Shown piece by piece: positions 43,442 to 56,076 of a DNA stretch of 64,000 nt. Origin of the DNA: Buxus sempervirens. Lineage: Eukaryota; Streptophyta; Magnoliopsida; Buxales; Buxaceae. The stretch lies in contig OX387192.1 of assembly GCA_947561395.2 (NCBI GenBank), positions 10,576,221 through 10,640,220 on the forward strand. The letters are read 5' to 3'. Each line of letters opens with the position of its first letter. Position 1 is the first letter of the stretch. The notes below the pieces were generated by a model. The model was not told the DNA's origin. It saw only the letters and a list, made by a program, of their open reading frames with translations, and did no database searches. The translations under genes and the position numbers were made by a program.

Positions 43442-44890
43442 AGGGTCGAGCGACCTAAACAGAAAACTTGATTTTTCATATTTTGAAGAGTTATTCAATA
43501 CCAAAATAATTTTAAATGAATTTAAATACCAGAACCAACAAATATGGAGTGTTTACAACTGTTTTCAATGATCTTGTGTATTTAAACAAATTGATGAGTG
43601 ATTTAGGGTTGTTTGCAAAAAGAGTTGTCTTACTTTGAAAATAAAAGGATTTTTGGGTTATTTCACCATCTGATTTAATTTTATTGGGAAAAATTATTAC
43701 TCAACAAAATATATTTTAAAGTATCTTGATTTCTGAACTTTAGAAAAATCTTCACATATGAACTATTTTGTAAAATTATATTTGGAAATAGTTTAAGCTT
43801 CGGAAAACCCTATATGCCACTAGGCACTATTACTAACTATATCGTTTGGAGTTGGTTGTCATTGTTGGTATCTAGCGGGTATAGCTGCATGTGGATCCAT
43901 AGGGTTAAGCTTGAGAGTGAAGAGTTTTTTCTTTGATTGGATAATCCTAGTTTGCACTCGCGCTTCCTTTGCAAGTTTTTTGCTTTGGAGGGTTAGCATG
44001 TATGTGTGGATAAGCGGCCATCCTTGTGTATTGATTAAGGTACTGCAAGCCGGATGGTACGTGCCGAACTTCGTAAGTTTCATGCGCAATAAGTCAATGA
44101 TTACGCCTCTTGTCTCAATTGTTATACGGGTTTGAGGGTCTTAGTAGTTTTGCTCATAAGTCGCATGGTGGCATAGTGAATGGAGAGTTTCTTTTCAAAG
44201 GCCAACTTGTCTTCATGAGTCCTACAAATGATACATGATGGATTATGATGGAATAGTTGTGATCTTGCTTATTACACTCATGTGTTGGAATTTATGTTGA
44301 TGGAAAAGATTATAATTGTTGAATTGTTTTGTTTTGATTACTGTTTTATTTATTGAGATTGTATCCTGTTTATTCGTTATTTTATCAAGCTTGAGAGAAT
44401 GACTATTTTTAAGTATAATTGCTTATTCATGCATGTTGATACCTACTGGGATATTCGTATCTCATTCCTATTTTGTTTTATTTTGTTTTTAGCTGATACA
44501 CGAGAGAGGGACTTGGGGTTTGATACTTAGGGCGAGATTGCAGATTTTCTTCCGGAAGATTATTATTATCCTGAGTAGATATAGTTTTGAGGTTGATACA
44601 GATATTAGATACATTTGATTTATTATTTGTTTATTTTATGGATTTGATGATTATGAGAGTGAGAGTGATAGAATCTATTTACCAGACTTGATTTATTTTT
44701 ATGGGATGATTTGGATGACTTTTATCCATACTTATTATTGAGTTTTTATAGATGATAAACTTCCGTACTCTGATATTAATTGTTAAATGAATGATATTAT
44801 TAGTCTGGTAATTTGATGTTTTGGGCCTAGTAGCACTTCGGATTCGGGTTGGATGCCTGTTTTGCATTGACCCAGGTTCGGGGCATTACA
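43442..44890 (+). repeat. Tekay/Del-like LTR, 3' half
   Basis: Non-coding. It ends CCAGGTTCGGGGCATTACA, the typical 3' end of this LTR type, and contains the GATATTCGTATCTCATTCC block shared with 8280-8310 and 63310-63330. The Tat 5' LTR joins at 43441. The first bases, AGGGTCGAGCGACC, complement the DNA at 7695-7699 (see findings). Confidence 0.65.
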
Positions 44891-45820
44891 CCACCTACCA
44901 GAGGGGACGTGCGTACAGGCTCAAAGAGGCTTAGAATGTACAGGTGAGATTTATGTTCTACCCACTCCTTTTTGCTTTGTCTTCTTTACTTTTTTACCTC
45001 ATTCTTACTATTTTTCTTATTCATCCTCCTTTTGCCCCTTTTGTTTTCTCTTTCTCCTTTTCTTTTTTCTCTTTTCCTTTTTTGCTTTGCAGATCCTGTT
45101 ACAAGCTTTGTCTTTCATTTCTCTTGGCTTTCCTCCATTCTTAGCCTTCTTTTTTGCTTCACTTTCTTTTCTTTTTTCTTTTTTTTTTCTTCTCTTCCTT
45201 TTTTCTCTTGTTCCCCTATTAAATTCCATGTCCTAATTATTTTAAGTAGATTACAATTGTTAATGGTGGAAAAAAGAAATAATTAAACTTAAAGGGTCTA
45301 ACTAAGGGTTGACTGTTGGGTTGATGAAGGGCTTAACGATTCTCGGATTAAGACAAAGATGGCCGCTTGTCACATCCCAATCAAACAATCCCACGCATGG
45401 TAGATTTTGACAAAATTTGTATTTATCAACTTAGGATAAATTGCTCCATTCATATCTTGCAAGATCAATGTTCCCTTGTAGGAAACATTCTTTATTATGG
45501 ATGGTTCTTCATAGTTCGAGTTGAGTTTCTCTTTGACATCTTTTTGGTGGGGGATGATATTTTTCAATAATAAATCTCCTATCCAAATCTGTCATGGTAT
45601 ATAAAACCTATTTATTATAAGACCCGGGTACCCTCTGCTAATAAAGTTGTCCATGGCAAAGAACCTTTATCCTCTTTTCATCAACCAAATATAGTTGTCC
45701 AAATATTAATTGCTCCCACATGGTGTCATCCATTTTTTCTTCTTTTAGAATTATGAGCGGTGGATCTACAATTCCATTGGGAGTACAGTTTTGATGTCGT
45801 ATATGTTAAGAGAAGGGAGT
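44891..45820 (-). pseudogene. Old Tat-type integrase remnant, 3' part
   Basis: The minus-strand translation, allowing many stops and frameshifts, follows the C-terminal half of the Tat integrase of 32164-33519. Recognisable pieces are VDEKRIKVLCHGQLY and, at 45370-45567, GTLILQDMNGAIYPKLIN (compare GALILTEMDGKDFPEPIN). The T-rich DNA at 44945-45290 resembles the spacer downstream of integrase in the 21 kb element. It is much older than the other Tat copies. Its other half continues at 56226-56480 across the Reina insertion. Confidence 0.7.
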
Positions 45821-46021
45821 TGTTAGGCCATGTAGAGTACGTAGGCCTAATCCAAGATTTGCTGAGATATAGTTTCCAAGAATCTTGCACAAGGGAAGTG
45901 ATGAGGATTGGAATTGTCAAAAATAGTGTGCTGTTGGTTACTCCCACCATTTAGCGGAGATTATCAATAAAAAATTGCAGTCTTGTGTTGAGTATATTTC
46001 ATCTCTGATTGGGACCTAACA
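45821..46021 (+). repeat. 5' LTR of Reina-like element
   Basis: TGTTAGGCC...CCTAACA, 201 bp, preceded by TSD GGAGT and followed by the tRNA-Met type PBS. Confidence 0.9.
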
Positions 46022-46248
46022 TTGGTATCAGAGCAGGGCTACCAACAAGGAACGATTAGAATAGTTGGAGGGCGATGTGAATGAAGTCAAGGAAGGCCTT
46101 CAACGCTTGGAAGTCAATGATCGATTGGTTTTCGAACGTATGCTGCGAATGGAGGAAGTGTTACAGGAACTCTTAGCTACTGCATGTGGAAAAACTGGGG
46201 GTTCTTCTACGTATGAAAGGGAAGACTCATCGAAGGCAACCAAGAATG

Positions 46249-46891
46249 TGACACCAAACAGAATAGAGATTATTCTGTAGGCTAATTTGAACAGATGATA
46301 AACAGGGAAGAACACAAGCAGCTTGCCCAAAACACAGAGAAAAACGTCTCTGAAGTTCAATTCAATATTAATTCATCAAAGTCCCCTAAACTGAGTCCAC
46401 AAGCCGGACTTTATAGCCAAAATCGTCTATACTGGAAAGTTACTAAAAACGGCAAAATCCCTTAAGGCATGCCTAAATAAAATATAGAAATAAATAAGCA
46501 TCCTATGAAAAATCTAGCCCAAATCGGTTTTAAAATCACTTCCTAATTAACAAACGAAGTATTACCAAAAATAGCAACAAATAACTAAGAATAGCAATTC
46601 GGAGGGGAAAACAGCGGATTTGGAGGTCGATAAAGGTGCACATCGACTTTAGTCATGTAGCATGGCGTGCGCACCGGAAATATCTTTCCGAATTGGGGTC
46701 ATATGCGCGATTCCGATAACCGTAGCCAAAGTTATGGCCAAAATACTAAAACGCGCTCAAAACTGCCCCAATTAGAAATATATCACCATCACTTCCTGCC
46801 TTTGCGATGCTCTGCCAACTCATGGTATTCCAGCGCCATCAATGTACAATCTGACAGCTGCGCATCATCTGTCTCGGATCCCCCTGCATCA
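46249..46891 (-). repeat. 3' LTR of CRM element
   Basis: 643 bp. It overlaps the last ~100 bp of the integrase frame (stop at 46789). Confidence 0.88.
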
Positions 46892-49800
46892 GTCACCCCA
46901 AGTTGGAAAGAACTCGTCCTCGAGTTCAGACTAGTGTCATCCGAATCCCCAAAACAAGGACTTAGGTGCTTCACATTAAAGACATCAGAAGTCTTCAAGT
47001 GACTGGGCAGGCGCAACCTGTAAGCATTATCATTGATCTTCTGTAGTACCTCACAAGGTCCAATCTTCCGGTCCTTAAGCTTATTATACTCCCCAGCAGG
47101 AAAACGATCACGAGTTAATACTGCCCAAACAAAATCACCAACATCAAATAGTACCTGACGACGATGACTGTCAACCCGAGTCTTGTACTTGGTATTGCTC
47201 TCCTCAATGGCCAGTTTTACTTGCTCATGGATACCCCGAAGATGCGCCGCCATCTCATTTGCTTTAGGACTGAAACGTCCTATACGTGGAATAGGGGCTA
47301 AGTCCAGCACCCCGGATGGGTTTTGACCATAGACAATCTCAAATGGGCTTAAGCCTGTAGTTCTGTTTTCGATCTGTTATAGGCAAATTCTGCCTGAGGT
47401 AATGCCAAATCCCACTGCTTTGGCTTAGTTCCTGCCAAACACCTCAAAAGGTTGCCCAAACTTCGATTCACCACCTCGGTCTGGCCATCCGTCTGGGGGT
47501 GGTAGGTGCTGCTAAAATTCAGTTGTGTCCCCAGTTTCCCCCACAAGCTCTGCCAGAAATGACTGATGAACTTGGTATCACGATCTGATGTGATAGATCG
47601 AGGAACACCATGCAAACGCACAATCTCCTTGAAGTATAGATGGGCGATCCGAGCAGCATCCATAGTCTTCCTACAGGCTATAAAATGGGCCATCTTGGAA
47701 AACCTGTCAACCACCACAAAGATAGAATCCGAGGCCCGTTGGGTGCGGGGAAGCCTAACACAAAGTCCATGCTAACATCGAACCAAGGAGCTTCAGGAAC
47801 AGGTAAGGGAGTGTACAGGCCTGCATTGGTGAGAACTCCCTTAGACCGTTGGCAAATATAACAGCGGTCCACATAATGAGCCACATCACTGGTCAACTTG
47901 GGCCAGTAAAAGTCGGAAGAGATGAGGGCCAATGTCTTATCGCGGCCAAAGTGTCCCTCATTATGAAGTTCACTTATAATCTGCTGCCTCAATGAACAAT
48001 CTGGAATGCACAACTGTAATCCACGAAACAGGTAACCATTATGCAAAACAAAATCATGACGGTGACCATCAGTTACCTCCTGAAATATCCTTCCGAAGGA
48101 AGGATCAGCTGCATACATATCGGTGAAAGCCTCAAAGCCTGCAACTCTGTTACGCATGGTGGTGAGAAGTAAAGTGCGGCGACTTAGGGCATCTGCAACA
48201 CGGTTCAGGCTCCCTGCTTGATGTCTTAGCGTAAAGGTGAACTCCTGTAAGTACGCCACCCATTTGGCATGCCGTCTACTCAGCTTGTGTTGGCCATTAA
48301 TGTACTTCAGAGCCTCATGATCAGTAAATAGAATAAACTCCCTCTGTACTAGGTAGTGACGCCAATGTTTCAAGGACTGAACTATGGCATAAAACTCCAG
48401 GTCATAGGTGGAATAATTTTTCTTTGATCCCGATAGCTTCTCATTGAAAAAAGCAACCGGACGCCCAGACTGACTCAGAACACCACCAATGCCAATGCCA
48501 GATGCATCACAATTTACCTCGAACACTTTGTCAAAATCAGGGAGTGCCAAAACTGGTGCTTCAGTCATCTTCTGCTTGACCAGTTGAAAACTAGCCTCAG
48601 CCTCGTCAGACCACTTGAAATCTCGTCCCTTGAGGCACTCTAGAAGCAATCAGAGTGCTGAAATTTCTGATGAATCGTCGATAGAAGGATGCCAACCCAT
48701 GGAAACTTCTGACATCGTGCAAGGTCTTTGGTTTGGGCCACTCCAAGACTGCGTCTATTTTTGACTGATCTGCATGAACACCATCAGTAGACACAACAAA
48801 GCCAAGAAAAGTTACAGAAGTAGTGAAAAAAGAACACTTCTTCTGGTTGACAAATAGGCACTCTGCCTTCAGCTTCTCAAAAACAGCACGGAGGTGATCA
48901 AAGTGTGAAGCCCATGTTGGACTATAAATGAGAATATCGTCAAAGTAAACCACAACGAATTTCCCCATAAAAGGCCGTAAAATCTGATGCATAAACCTCA
49001 TGAAGGTACTGGGTGCATTGGATAGCCCAAAAGGCATGACCATCCACTCATATAACCCATGTTGTGTTTTAAACGCTGTCTTCCACTCATCTCCAGGCCT
49101 TATTCTAATCTGATGGTATCCGCTTTTAAGGTCAATTTTTGAGAAAACCTTAGAACCGGACAGCTGATCCAACATATCATCCAGGCGGGGAATTGGGAAC
49201 CTGTACTTCACAGTAATCTTGTTGATTGCTCAACTATCAACACACATACGCCAAGAACCATCCTTCTTTGGTACAAGTAGGGCAGGGACTGCACATGGGC
49301 TCATACTCTCACGAATATAACCCCTCTCTAATAACTCTGCTACCTGTTGCTGCAACTCTTCAGCCTCCTTGGGACTGAGGCGGTATGCAGGTCGATTAGG
49401 TAAATTCGATCCTGGAACAAGATCAATCTGGTGCTGGATATCTCTCATAGGTGGTAGCCCAGGAGGAAGATCCTCTGGCATCAGGTCAGCAAATTCTGAT
49501 AGCAATTGCCGAACTTCTGCTGGTAAGTCAGCATCCATGGCCATTGTATTACTCCCGCAAGGCAGTAGAGCATATACTACATCTCCATGCTCAATCTCTT
49601 CTAAAAACCTGGACATAGAAAGCAGGTTAGTATTATTGGTTAGCGGTATAGGACTAGGTCCTTCCCGCCGGGGCGCCAACACAACCTTTTTTCCTTTGAT
49701 GTGAAGTGAGTATGTATTCTTCCTTCCATCATGAACGACACTACGGTCATACTGCCAAGGTCGACCCAACAACACATGACATGCATCCATGGTCACAACA

Positions 49801-51161
49801 TCACACCAGGCATTATCAAAATATTTTCTGCCAATTGAAAAAGACACGAGGCATCGCCTATCAACTGTTACCTCACTGCCTTTGTTTAGCCACGACAACT
49901 TGTATGGCTTAGGATGACGGTCCGTCTTCAACTGCAATTTCTGGACAGCCTCCTCGGACACTATATTCTCACAACTGCCGCTGTCAATGATCAATTTGCA
50001 AACTTTATCTGCAACTGTACAGGTCGTATGGAAAATATTGGTCCTCAACCAATCATCCCCTGAATCGCCCTTGGGGGTCAGTAGACTCTTGCGAATGACC
50101 AGAGTCTCATGACCATCTCCATACAGCACATTGCTAGCATCATCATCATCATACACAGGTTTATCAATCTCCTCGGTCTCGTTTACCACGTCTTCCTCAA
50201 TCAACAAGTTTTTGCCCTTTTGATTAGCTGATTTCCTGCAATCAGTAGCCCTATGCCCCTGTTCACCACAACGAAAACATCTAATAGTAGAGTTAGAATT
50301 ACCCTGCGGTGGCTGCTGGACAGGATGGGAGTCCTGAGGGCGAACTGGTCGATTGTTTTGATCGCTCTTGATCATTGGTCTCCTGTTCTGTTGTTTTTCA
50401 ACTGCAAGTGCACACTGGTATGCCTCCGAGACAGTCCACAATGAATGAAGACTGAGGACATCTTGCAGATTTTGACGCAAACCTCCCAAATACCGTGCCA
50501 CCATCTGCTCCCCCGTCTCAGATAAATCGTTCCGGGCGATCAACTGGTAGAACTCCTCCGTATAATCATCGACCGATCTCGCACCCTGCCTCAACGTATG
50601 AAGTCGTTGAAATAAGGTTTGAGTGTAGCCGAAGGGAAGGAAGTGTCCCTTCATTTTCTTCTTCATCTTCTCCCAATCAGTGATCTTGGTCTTGCCCTGC
50701 CTGTCTCGTGAACGTCGCAACTGCTCCCACCACGCAGATGCTCTGCCTTTGAGTTTGATGGCGACTAGTTTCACTTTCATACGATCTGAAACTTCCTTGT
50801 AATCAAAAATACGTTCCACTTCGTCTAACCAGTCAATGAATCCCTCGGCCTGTAACGTACCAGAAAATTCTGGCGGATCGAACCGAAAACCGAGATCTCC
50901 ACGACGCTCCTCCCGACCACGGTACCCCCTAAACGGAGCACGATTGTGATAGGGGTTTTCGAAAGTGGAATCAGAATCGTGATTGGAGACCTTACGATCC
51001 TCGAGATCACGCGCCGCTAGACGCTGGGTTAACTCTGTGACTTGCCTCTGCAAATCTTCAATCATTACATCCTGAACGCTACGATCATGGTGTTGAGCTT
51101 CCTCATTCGGAACCTGCCCACGACGACCACGACCACCACCAGCCATTAAAACTGATGACAT
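46789..51161 (-). pseudogene. Gag-pol polyprotein of CRM element
   Basis: Start MSSVLMAGGG at 51161 (or the next Met at 51146). Gag is followed by zinc knuckle CFRCGEQGHRATDC, protease LIIDSGSCENIVS, RT with FDDILIYSP, RNase H (VNCDASGIGIGGVLSQ), H2C2 finger (HNEGHFG...CYICQRSKG) and integrase with D, D and E ([11 protein letters not shown]) intact. The CRM-type C-terminus has KIGPCEVLQKINDNAYRLRL. Breaks: TGA at 49230-49232 (Arg codon CGA to TGA expected), and frameshifts near 48645, 47740 and 47355. Catalytic residues are otherwise preserved, so inactivation is fairly recent. Confidence 0.88.
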
Positions 51162-51197
51162 ATCACCCCAGGAAGATGTTGAAGCTTTGATACCAAC

Positions 51198-51840
51198 TAA
51201 CGCCAAACAGAATAGAGATTATTCTGTAGGCTAATTCGAACAGATGATAAACAGGGAAGAACACAAGCAGCTTGCCCAAAACACAGAGAAAAACGTCTCT
51301 GAAGTTCAATTCAATATTAATTCATCAAAGTCCCCTAAACTGAGTCCACAAGCCGGACTTTATAGCCAAAATCGTCTATACTGGAAAGTTACTAAAAACG
51401 GCAAAATCCCTTAAGGCATGCCTAAATAAAATATAGAAATAAATAAGCATCCTATGAAAAATCTAGCCCAAATCGGTTTTAAAATCACTTCCTAATTAAC
51501 AAACGAAGTATTACCAAAAATAGTAACAAATAACTAAGAATAGCAATTCGGAGGGGAAAACAGCGGATTTGGAGGTCGATAAAGGTGCACATCGACTTTA
51601 GTCATATAGCATGGCGTGCGCACCGGAAATATCTTTCCGAATTGGGGTCATATGCGCGATTCCGATAACCGTAGCCAAAGTTATGGCCAAAATACTAAAA
51701 TGCGCTCAAAACTGCCCCAATTAGAAATATATCACCATCACTTCCTGCCTTTGCGATGCTCTGCCAACTCATGGTATTCCAGCGCCATCAATGTACAATC
51801 TGACAGCTCCGCATCATCTGTCTCGAATCCCCCTGCATCA
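51198..51840 (-). repeat. 5' LTR of CRM element
   Basis: 643 bp, ending one base before the PBS. The terminal CA has changed to TA. Confidence 0.88.
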
Positions 51841-52699
51841 GAATGGCGATGATAACGGGCAGTCCAATAACCATTACAAATCGGTTAAAATGGATTTTCC
51901 TCGTTATTTTAGAGATGACCCGACGGAGTGGCTCAATCGTGTGGCTCAATTCTTCTATTACAAAGAGACACCCATGGATCAACGGGTTGCATTAGCATCC
52001 TTTTACTTGGAGGGTGAGGGCAACCAGTGGTTCCAATGGATGCAAAGAGTACATCAAGAAGAAGCTACAAAAATAACGTGGGATATCTTTGAAAGGGAAT
52101 TGTGGGTGCGATTTGGGCCTACAGAGTATGAGGATTTCGACGAAGCTTTATCCAAGGTGAAACAACAAGCAACTCTAAGAGATTACTAGAAAGAATTTGA
52201 ACGTTTGGCAAATCGGGTGCAAGGGTGGGGGCAAAAGGCACTTATCCGAACATTTTTGGGAGGCTTAAAACCTGAAATAGCTGATGAGGTGAGAATGTTC
52301 AGGCCTAAGACATTGAGAGAAACAATTGGGTATGCTAGGATGCGTGATGAGCAGCTTAGTCGCCAAAGAAGGATGGCTCGAGTCACAACTTCAGCAAGAC
52401 CGGCACTACCAACGTCAACACCAAACAAAACAACAATAGTGGCAACCGTAAAAAAATTATCATGGGACGAGATGCAGCGGCGTAGAGAACAAGGGCTATG
52501 TTTCAATTGTAATGAAAGATTTTCTCTAGGCCACAAATGCAAGGCACCTCATATATTTCTTATAGAAGGATCTCCCATCTCGGAGGTGCACATTCAAGAG
52601 ATAGGCACTGAAGAAGCTGAAACAAGTGGGATCCCTGAAGATACGGTGCAACCAGAAATCTCTTTACATGCCTTGTCAGGCTAGACATCTCCTTACACA

Positions 52700-53059
52700 A
52701 TGAGAGTAACGGCTTTGCTAGGAAAGCAAAATGTTATAGTACTTATTGACAGCGGCTCAACCCATAATTTCATTGATGCAAAACTTGCAGAGATATTACA
52801 GCTACCGGTGGTGCCAATTCCAAAGTTTGCAGTCAACGTTGCTAATGGAGAAAGATTGGAGTGTACTAGCAAGTATGAGCAAGTAGGTGTGGTCATTCAA
52901 GGTATTTCATTTTGCATTAATCTTTATTCCTTGCCTTTAATTGGGCTTGATCTGGTGTTGGGGGTACAATGGCTTGAAAAACTTGGATCTGTTGTGTGCA
53001 ATTGGAGGAATTTAACGATGGAATTCCATTGGGAAGGTGGGTTAAGAAGGATCAAGTGA
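52700..53059 (+). pseudogene. Protease region of Reina-like pol
   Basis: Retropepsin-like domain with active-site VLIDSGSTHNFID near residue 14 and the flap/C-terminal LDLVLGVQWLEKLG motif. Separated from gag by a stop at 52682-52684 and followed by a stop at 53057-53059. Confidence 0.8.
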
Positions 53060-54856
53060 AATGTTCTAGAAGCCGCTCAATGTGTCACAGCTCAATCTAT
53101 AACTAGAGAAGTTATCATGGGAGGGGAGCTCTTTGCAATATGTGTTAAAGAAAGTCAAAACACAAATCAAAAGACCACAGATGCTGCCATCCAACAATTA
53201 TTACAGGAATATACAGATCTATTTGAGGAACCCCGAGGGCCTCCACACTAGCGAGAATTCGATCATCGAATACCCATGAAAGAAGGAGCTGGATCAGTCA
53301 ATGTCCGACCATATCGTTATGCGCACTTTCAAAAGGAAGAGATTGAAAGACAAGTGAAGGAGATGCTATCAATAGGAATTATTCAAGCAAGTTGCAGCCC
53401 TTTCTCTAGTCCAGTGTTATTGGTGAAAAAGAAAGAAGGCAGTTGGTGATTTTGCACAGACTATCGTGCCTTAAATGCAGTAACGGTAAAGGATTGATTT
53501 CCAATCCCTACTGTTGATGACATGCTAGATGAGCTCCATGGTGCAACTTATTTTTCGAAAATAGATCTCCGTGCTGGCTACCATCAAATTCAACTTCACC
53601 CAGATGACATCCCCTAGACAGCATTTCACACCCACAACGGCCATTATGAATATCTTGTCATGCCATTTGGCCTTTGCAATGCTCCATCTACCTTTCAAGC
53701 AACTATGAATGCCATTTTTAGGGCCTACCTTAGGCAATTCATACTCGTCTTCTTCAATGATATTTTGGTTTATAGTGATACATGGGAAAGGAATCTTGTC
53801 CATCTTCGACAAACTTTTGATATTTTGAAGGAGCAACAGTTTTATGTCAAACCAGCAAAGTGTGAATTTGGCAAGGTTGAATTGGAATACTTAGGCCATA
53901 CCATCTCAAGAGGTGTGAAAGTAGATCCGGCAAAAATCTCAGCCATGTCTAAATGGCCTAAACCCAATACCGTTACAGAACTAAGGGGTTTTTTGGGTCT
54001 TATAGGTTACTACCATAAGTTTGTGCAAAACTATGGTTTGATTGCAAGACCACTCACTCGTCTTCTCAAGAAAGGGCAGTTCCAATGGACAAATGAAGCT
54101 GATGCAGCATTCATGGCCCTCAAGGAAGCTTTGTCAACAACACCAGTATTAGCGATGCCAAACTTCAATGAAACATTTGTCATTGAGGCAGATGCTTCGG
54201 AAAGAGGCATTGGAGCTGTGCTTTCCCAACAAGAGAGACCGATTGCCTTTCTAAGTAGGGTTCTAGGGCCTACAAAGAGATCGTGGTCAATTTATGCCAA
54301 GGAAATGCTTTCAATTGTTGAAGCGGTTCGTTGTTGGCGTCCATACTTGATGGGAAAGAAATTTCAGATACGCACAGATCAAAGGAGTTTAAAATTCCTG
54401 CTTGAACAGCGTGTGGCCACACCAGAACAACAGAAGTGGGTCTTAAAGTTACAAGGATATGAGTATGAAATTATTTATAAGCCCTGGAAGGATAATACAG
54501 CTGCAGATTCTCTCTCTAGACAGCCAAATGCTCCTCTTTTGCTTGCCATTTCGAGTATCTCTTGCACACTATGGGATGAATTAAGGAAGGAACATGCCTC
54601 AAGCCCTTTCATAACTGCAAAGATTCAAGAAATCACTACAAAACCTGATCAGATGTGCCACTATATGGTTAATGAGGGACTTCTTTTCTACAAAGGCAGG
54701 GCTGTCATATCGCCAGAGTCACAGTTGAAACAACTTCTTCTACAAGAGGTACACGATACTAAGCTGGGAGGTCACTCGGGTATTCTCAGAACTTACCATC
54801 GTTTGTTAAAGATTTTCACTGGCCGAAACTTAGACAAGATGTTAAAGCTTATATAG
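53060..54856 (+). pseudogene. Reverse transcriptase and RNase H of Reina-like pol
   Basis: The RT region has in-frame stops after EGSW (about 53449), after VKD (about 53495) and after HPDDIP (about 53615). The catalytic motif reads FFNDILVYS (53752 onwards), Asn replacing the first catalytic Asp, so the enzyme would be inactive even if read through. The RNase H part is well kept (EADASERGIGAVLSQ, RTDQRSLKFLLEQ, DNTAADSLSRQ). The frame breaks in the integrase zinc finger near 54820. Confidence 0.85.
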
Positions 54857-54867
54857 CTAACTACGAT

Positions 54868-56076
54868 GTGTGTCAGCGAACCAAGTATGAAGCTTGTTCA
54901 CCCCTAGGTCTCCTACATCCACTGCCCACGCCTGATCAAATTTGGGAGGCTATTTCTCTTGACTTCGTGGAAGGATTACCTCTCTTTTCGGGTAAGAATG
55001 TCATTCTTGTGGTTGTTGATAGACTAAGTAAGTACGCGCATTTCATAGCTATTTCCCATCCTTTTACAACCAAAAGAGTTGCTGAAATCTTTGTGGAATC
55101 TGTAGCTAAGCTCCATGGCATTCCAAGAACTATTGTAAGTGACCGAGACCCTTTGTTCTTGAGTTCTTTTTGGCAAGAATTCTTTAAACTGCAAGGTTCC
55201 CAGTTCAAATTTAGTTTGTCGTATCATCCCCAAACCAACGAACAGACTGCGGTCCTTAATCGTTGTTTGGAACAATACCTACGTTGTTTCAAATTTCGAA
55301 AACTGAAGCAATGGGTTCACTATCTTCCTTGGGTTGAATATTGGTACAATACCTCATACTATGCATCAATCGGCATGTCTCCCTTTAGAGCAGTTTATGG
55401 TAGAGATCCTCCTGATGTTTCTCGATATACTTGGAAAGCTACTGCAGTCCATGATGTTGATAAGGAGTTAGTAGCTAGAGATGAGATCTTACAGCAGCTC
55501 AAGTCCAACCTGGAAGTTTCTAAAAATCACATGAAGCAATTTGCTGATCGCCATCACCGTGATGAGTCATTTCAGGTAGGGGAATTTGTTCTCCTCAAGC
55601 TTCAGCCTTATAGGCAACACACTGTATTTTCTAGAGCACACCAAAAGCTTGCTAGCCGCTATTTTGGACCTTATGAAGTTATGGAGAAGATTGGCTTTGT
55701 GGCCTATCGATTGGCCCTTCCCGAAGGTTCTCGTGTCCATCCTATTTTTCATATTTCTCAGCTCAAACGATATAGAGGGTCACCACCTTTAGCTCAACCA
55801 GAAACACTTCCAATGACTAATAATAGTGAGCTAGTTATCGAGCCCAACTCTATCATTGACTACCGTTGGCTTAAATGTGGCACTCGTTTTATATCTCAAG
55901 CCTTGGTTCAATGGAAAAAGCTTCGAAAAGAAGATGCCACGTGGGAAGATGTTGATCATCCCAAGGAACAATTTCTTGAGTTTCATCTTGAGGACAAGGT
56001 TCCAGTCGAAGGGGGGAAGAATGTTATTAGGCCATGTAGAGTACGTAGGCCTAATCCAAGATTTGCTGAGCTATAG
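54868..56076 (+). pseudogene. Integrase and chromodomain of Reina-like pol
   Basis: Core domain with Asp in LDFVEGLP and Asp in VSDRDPLF. The expected Glu in the third motif is Ala (QTAVLNR instead of QTEVVNR), so the DDE triad is broken. The GPY/F module is at HQKLASRYFGPYEVMEKIG. A chromodomain (ALVQWKKLRKEDATWEDV) lies at about 55890-55995, expected to target integration to heterochromatin marks. The frame ends inside the 3' LTR at 56076. Confidence 0.85.

Larger units (their letters stand above)
46249..51840 (-). mobile_element. CRM-type Ty3/gypsy element inserted in Reina gag
   Basis: Two 643-bp LTRs (46249-46891 and 51198-51840) with TSD GAATG at 46244-46248 and 51841-51845, PBS TTGGTATCAAAGC on the minus strand (51184-51196). 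Gag and pol match the centromeric-retrotransposon clade by motif (FIDWLDEVERIFDYKEV, GRASAWWEQLRRSRDRQGK). The coding frame extends into the 3' LTR, a CRM trait. The LTRs differ at about nine positions, mostly C/T or G/A. One nonsense mutation and three frameshifts inactivate it. Confidence 0.9.
46065..52684 (+). pseudogene. Gag of Reina-like element, split by CRM insertion
   Basis: The first part (46065-46248) is a helical N-terminus with no good ATG left. The CRM element lies between the two TSD copies. The second part starts at 51841 and has the gag capsid core (MDFPRYFRDDPTEWLNRV, FGPTEYEDFDEALSKVKQQ), an in-frame TAG at 52187-52189, and the zinc knuckle CFNCNERFSLGHKC near 52500-52540. 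The parts join in one reading frame if the insertion and one TSD copy are removed. Confidence 0.85.

Noticed and set aside
44944-45286. Phe/Leu-rich frames resembling membrane proteins
   Set aside because: Produced by T-rich low-complexity DNA in a Tat spacer, with no family resemblance.
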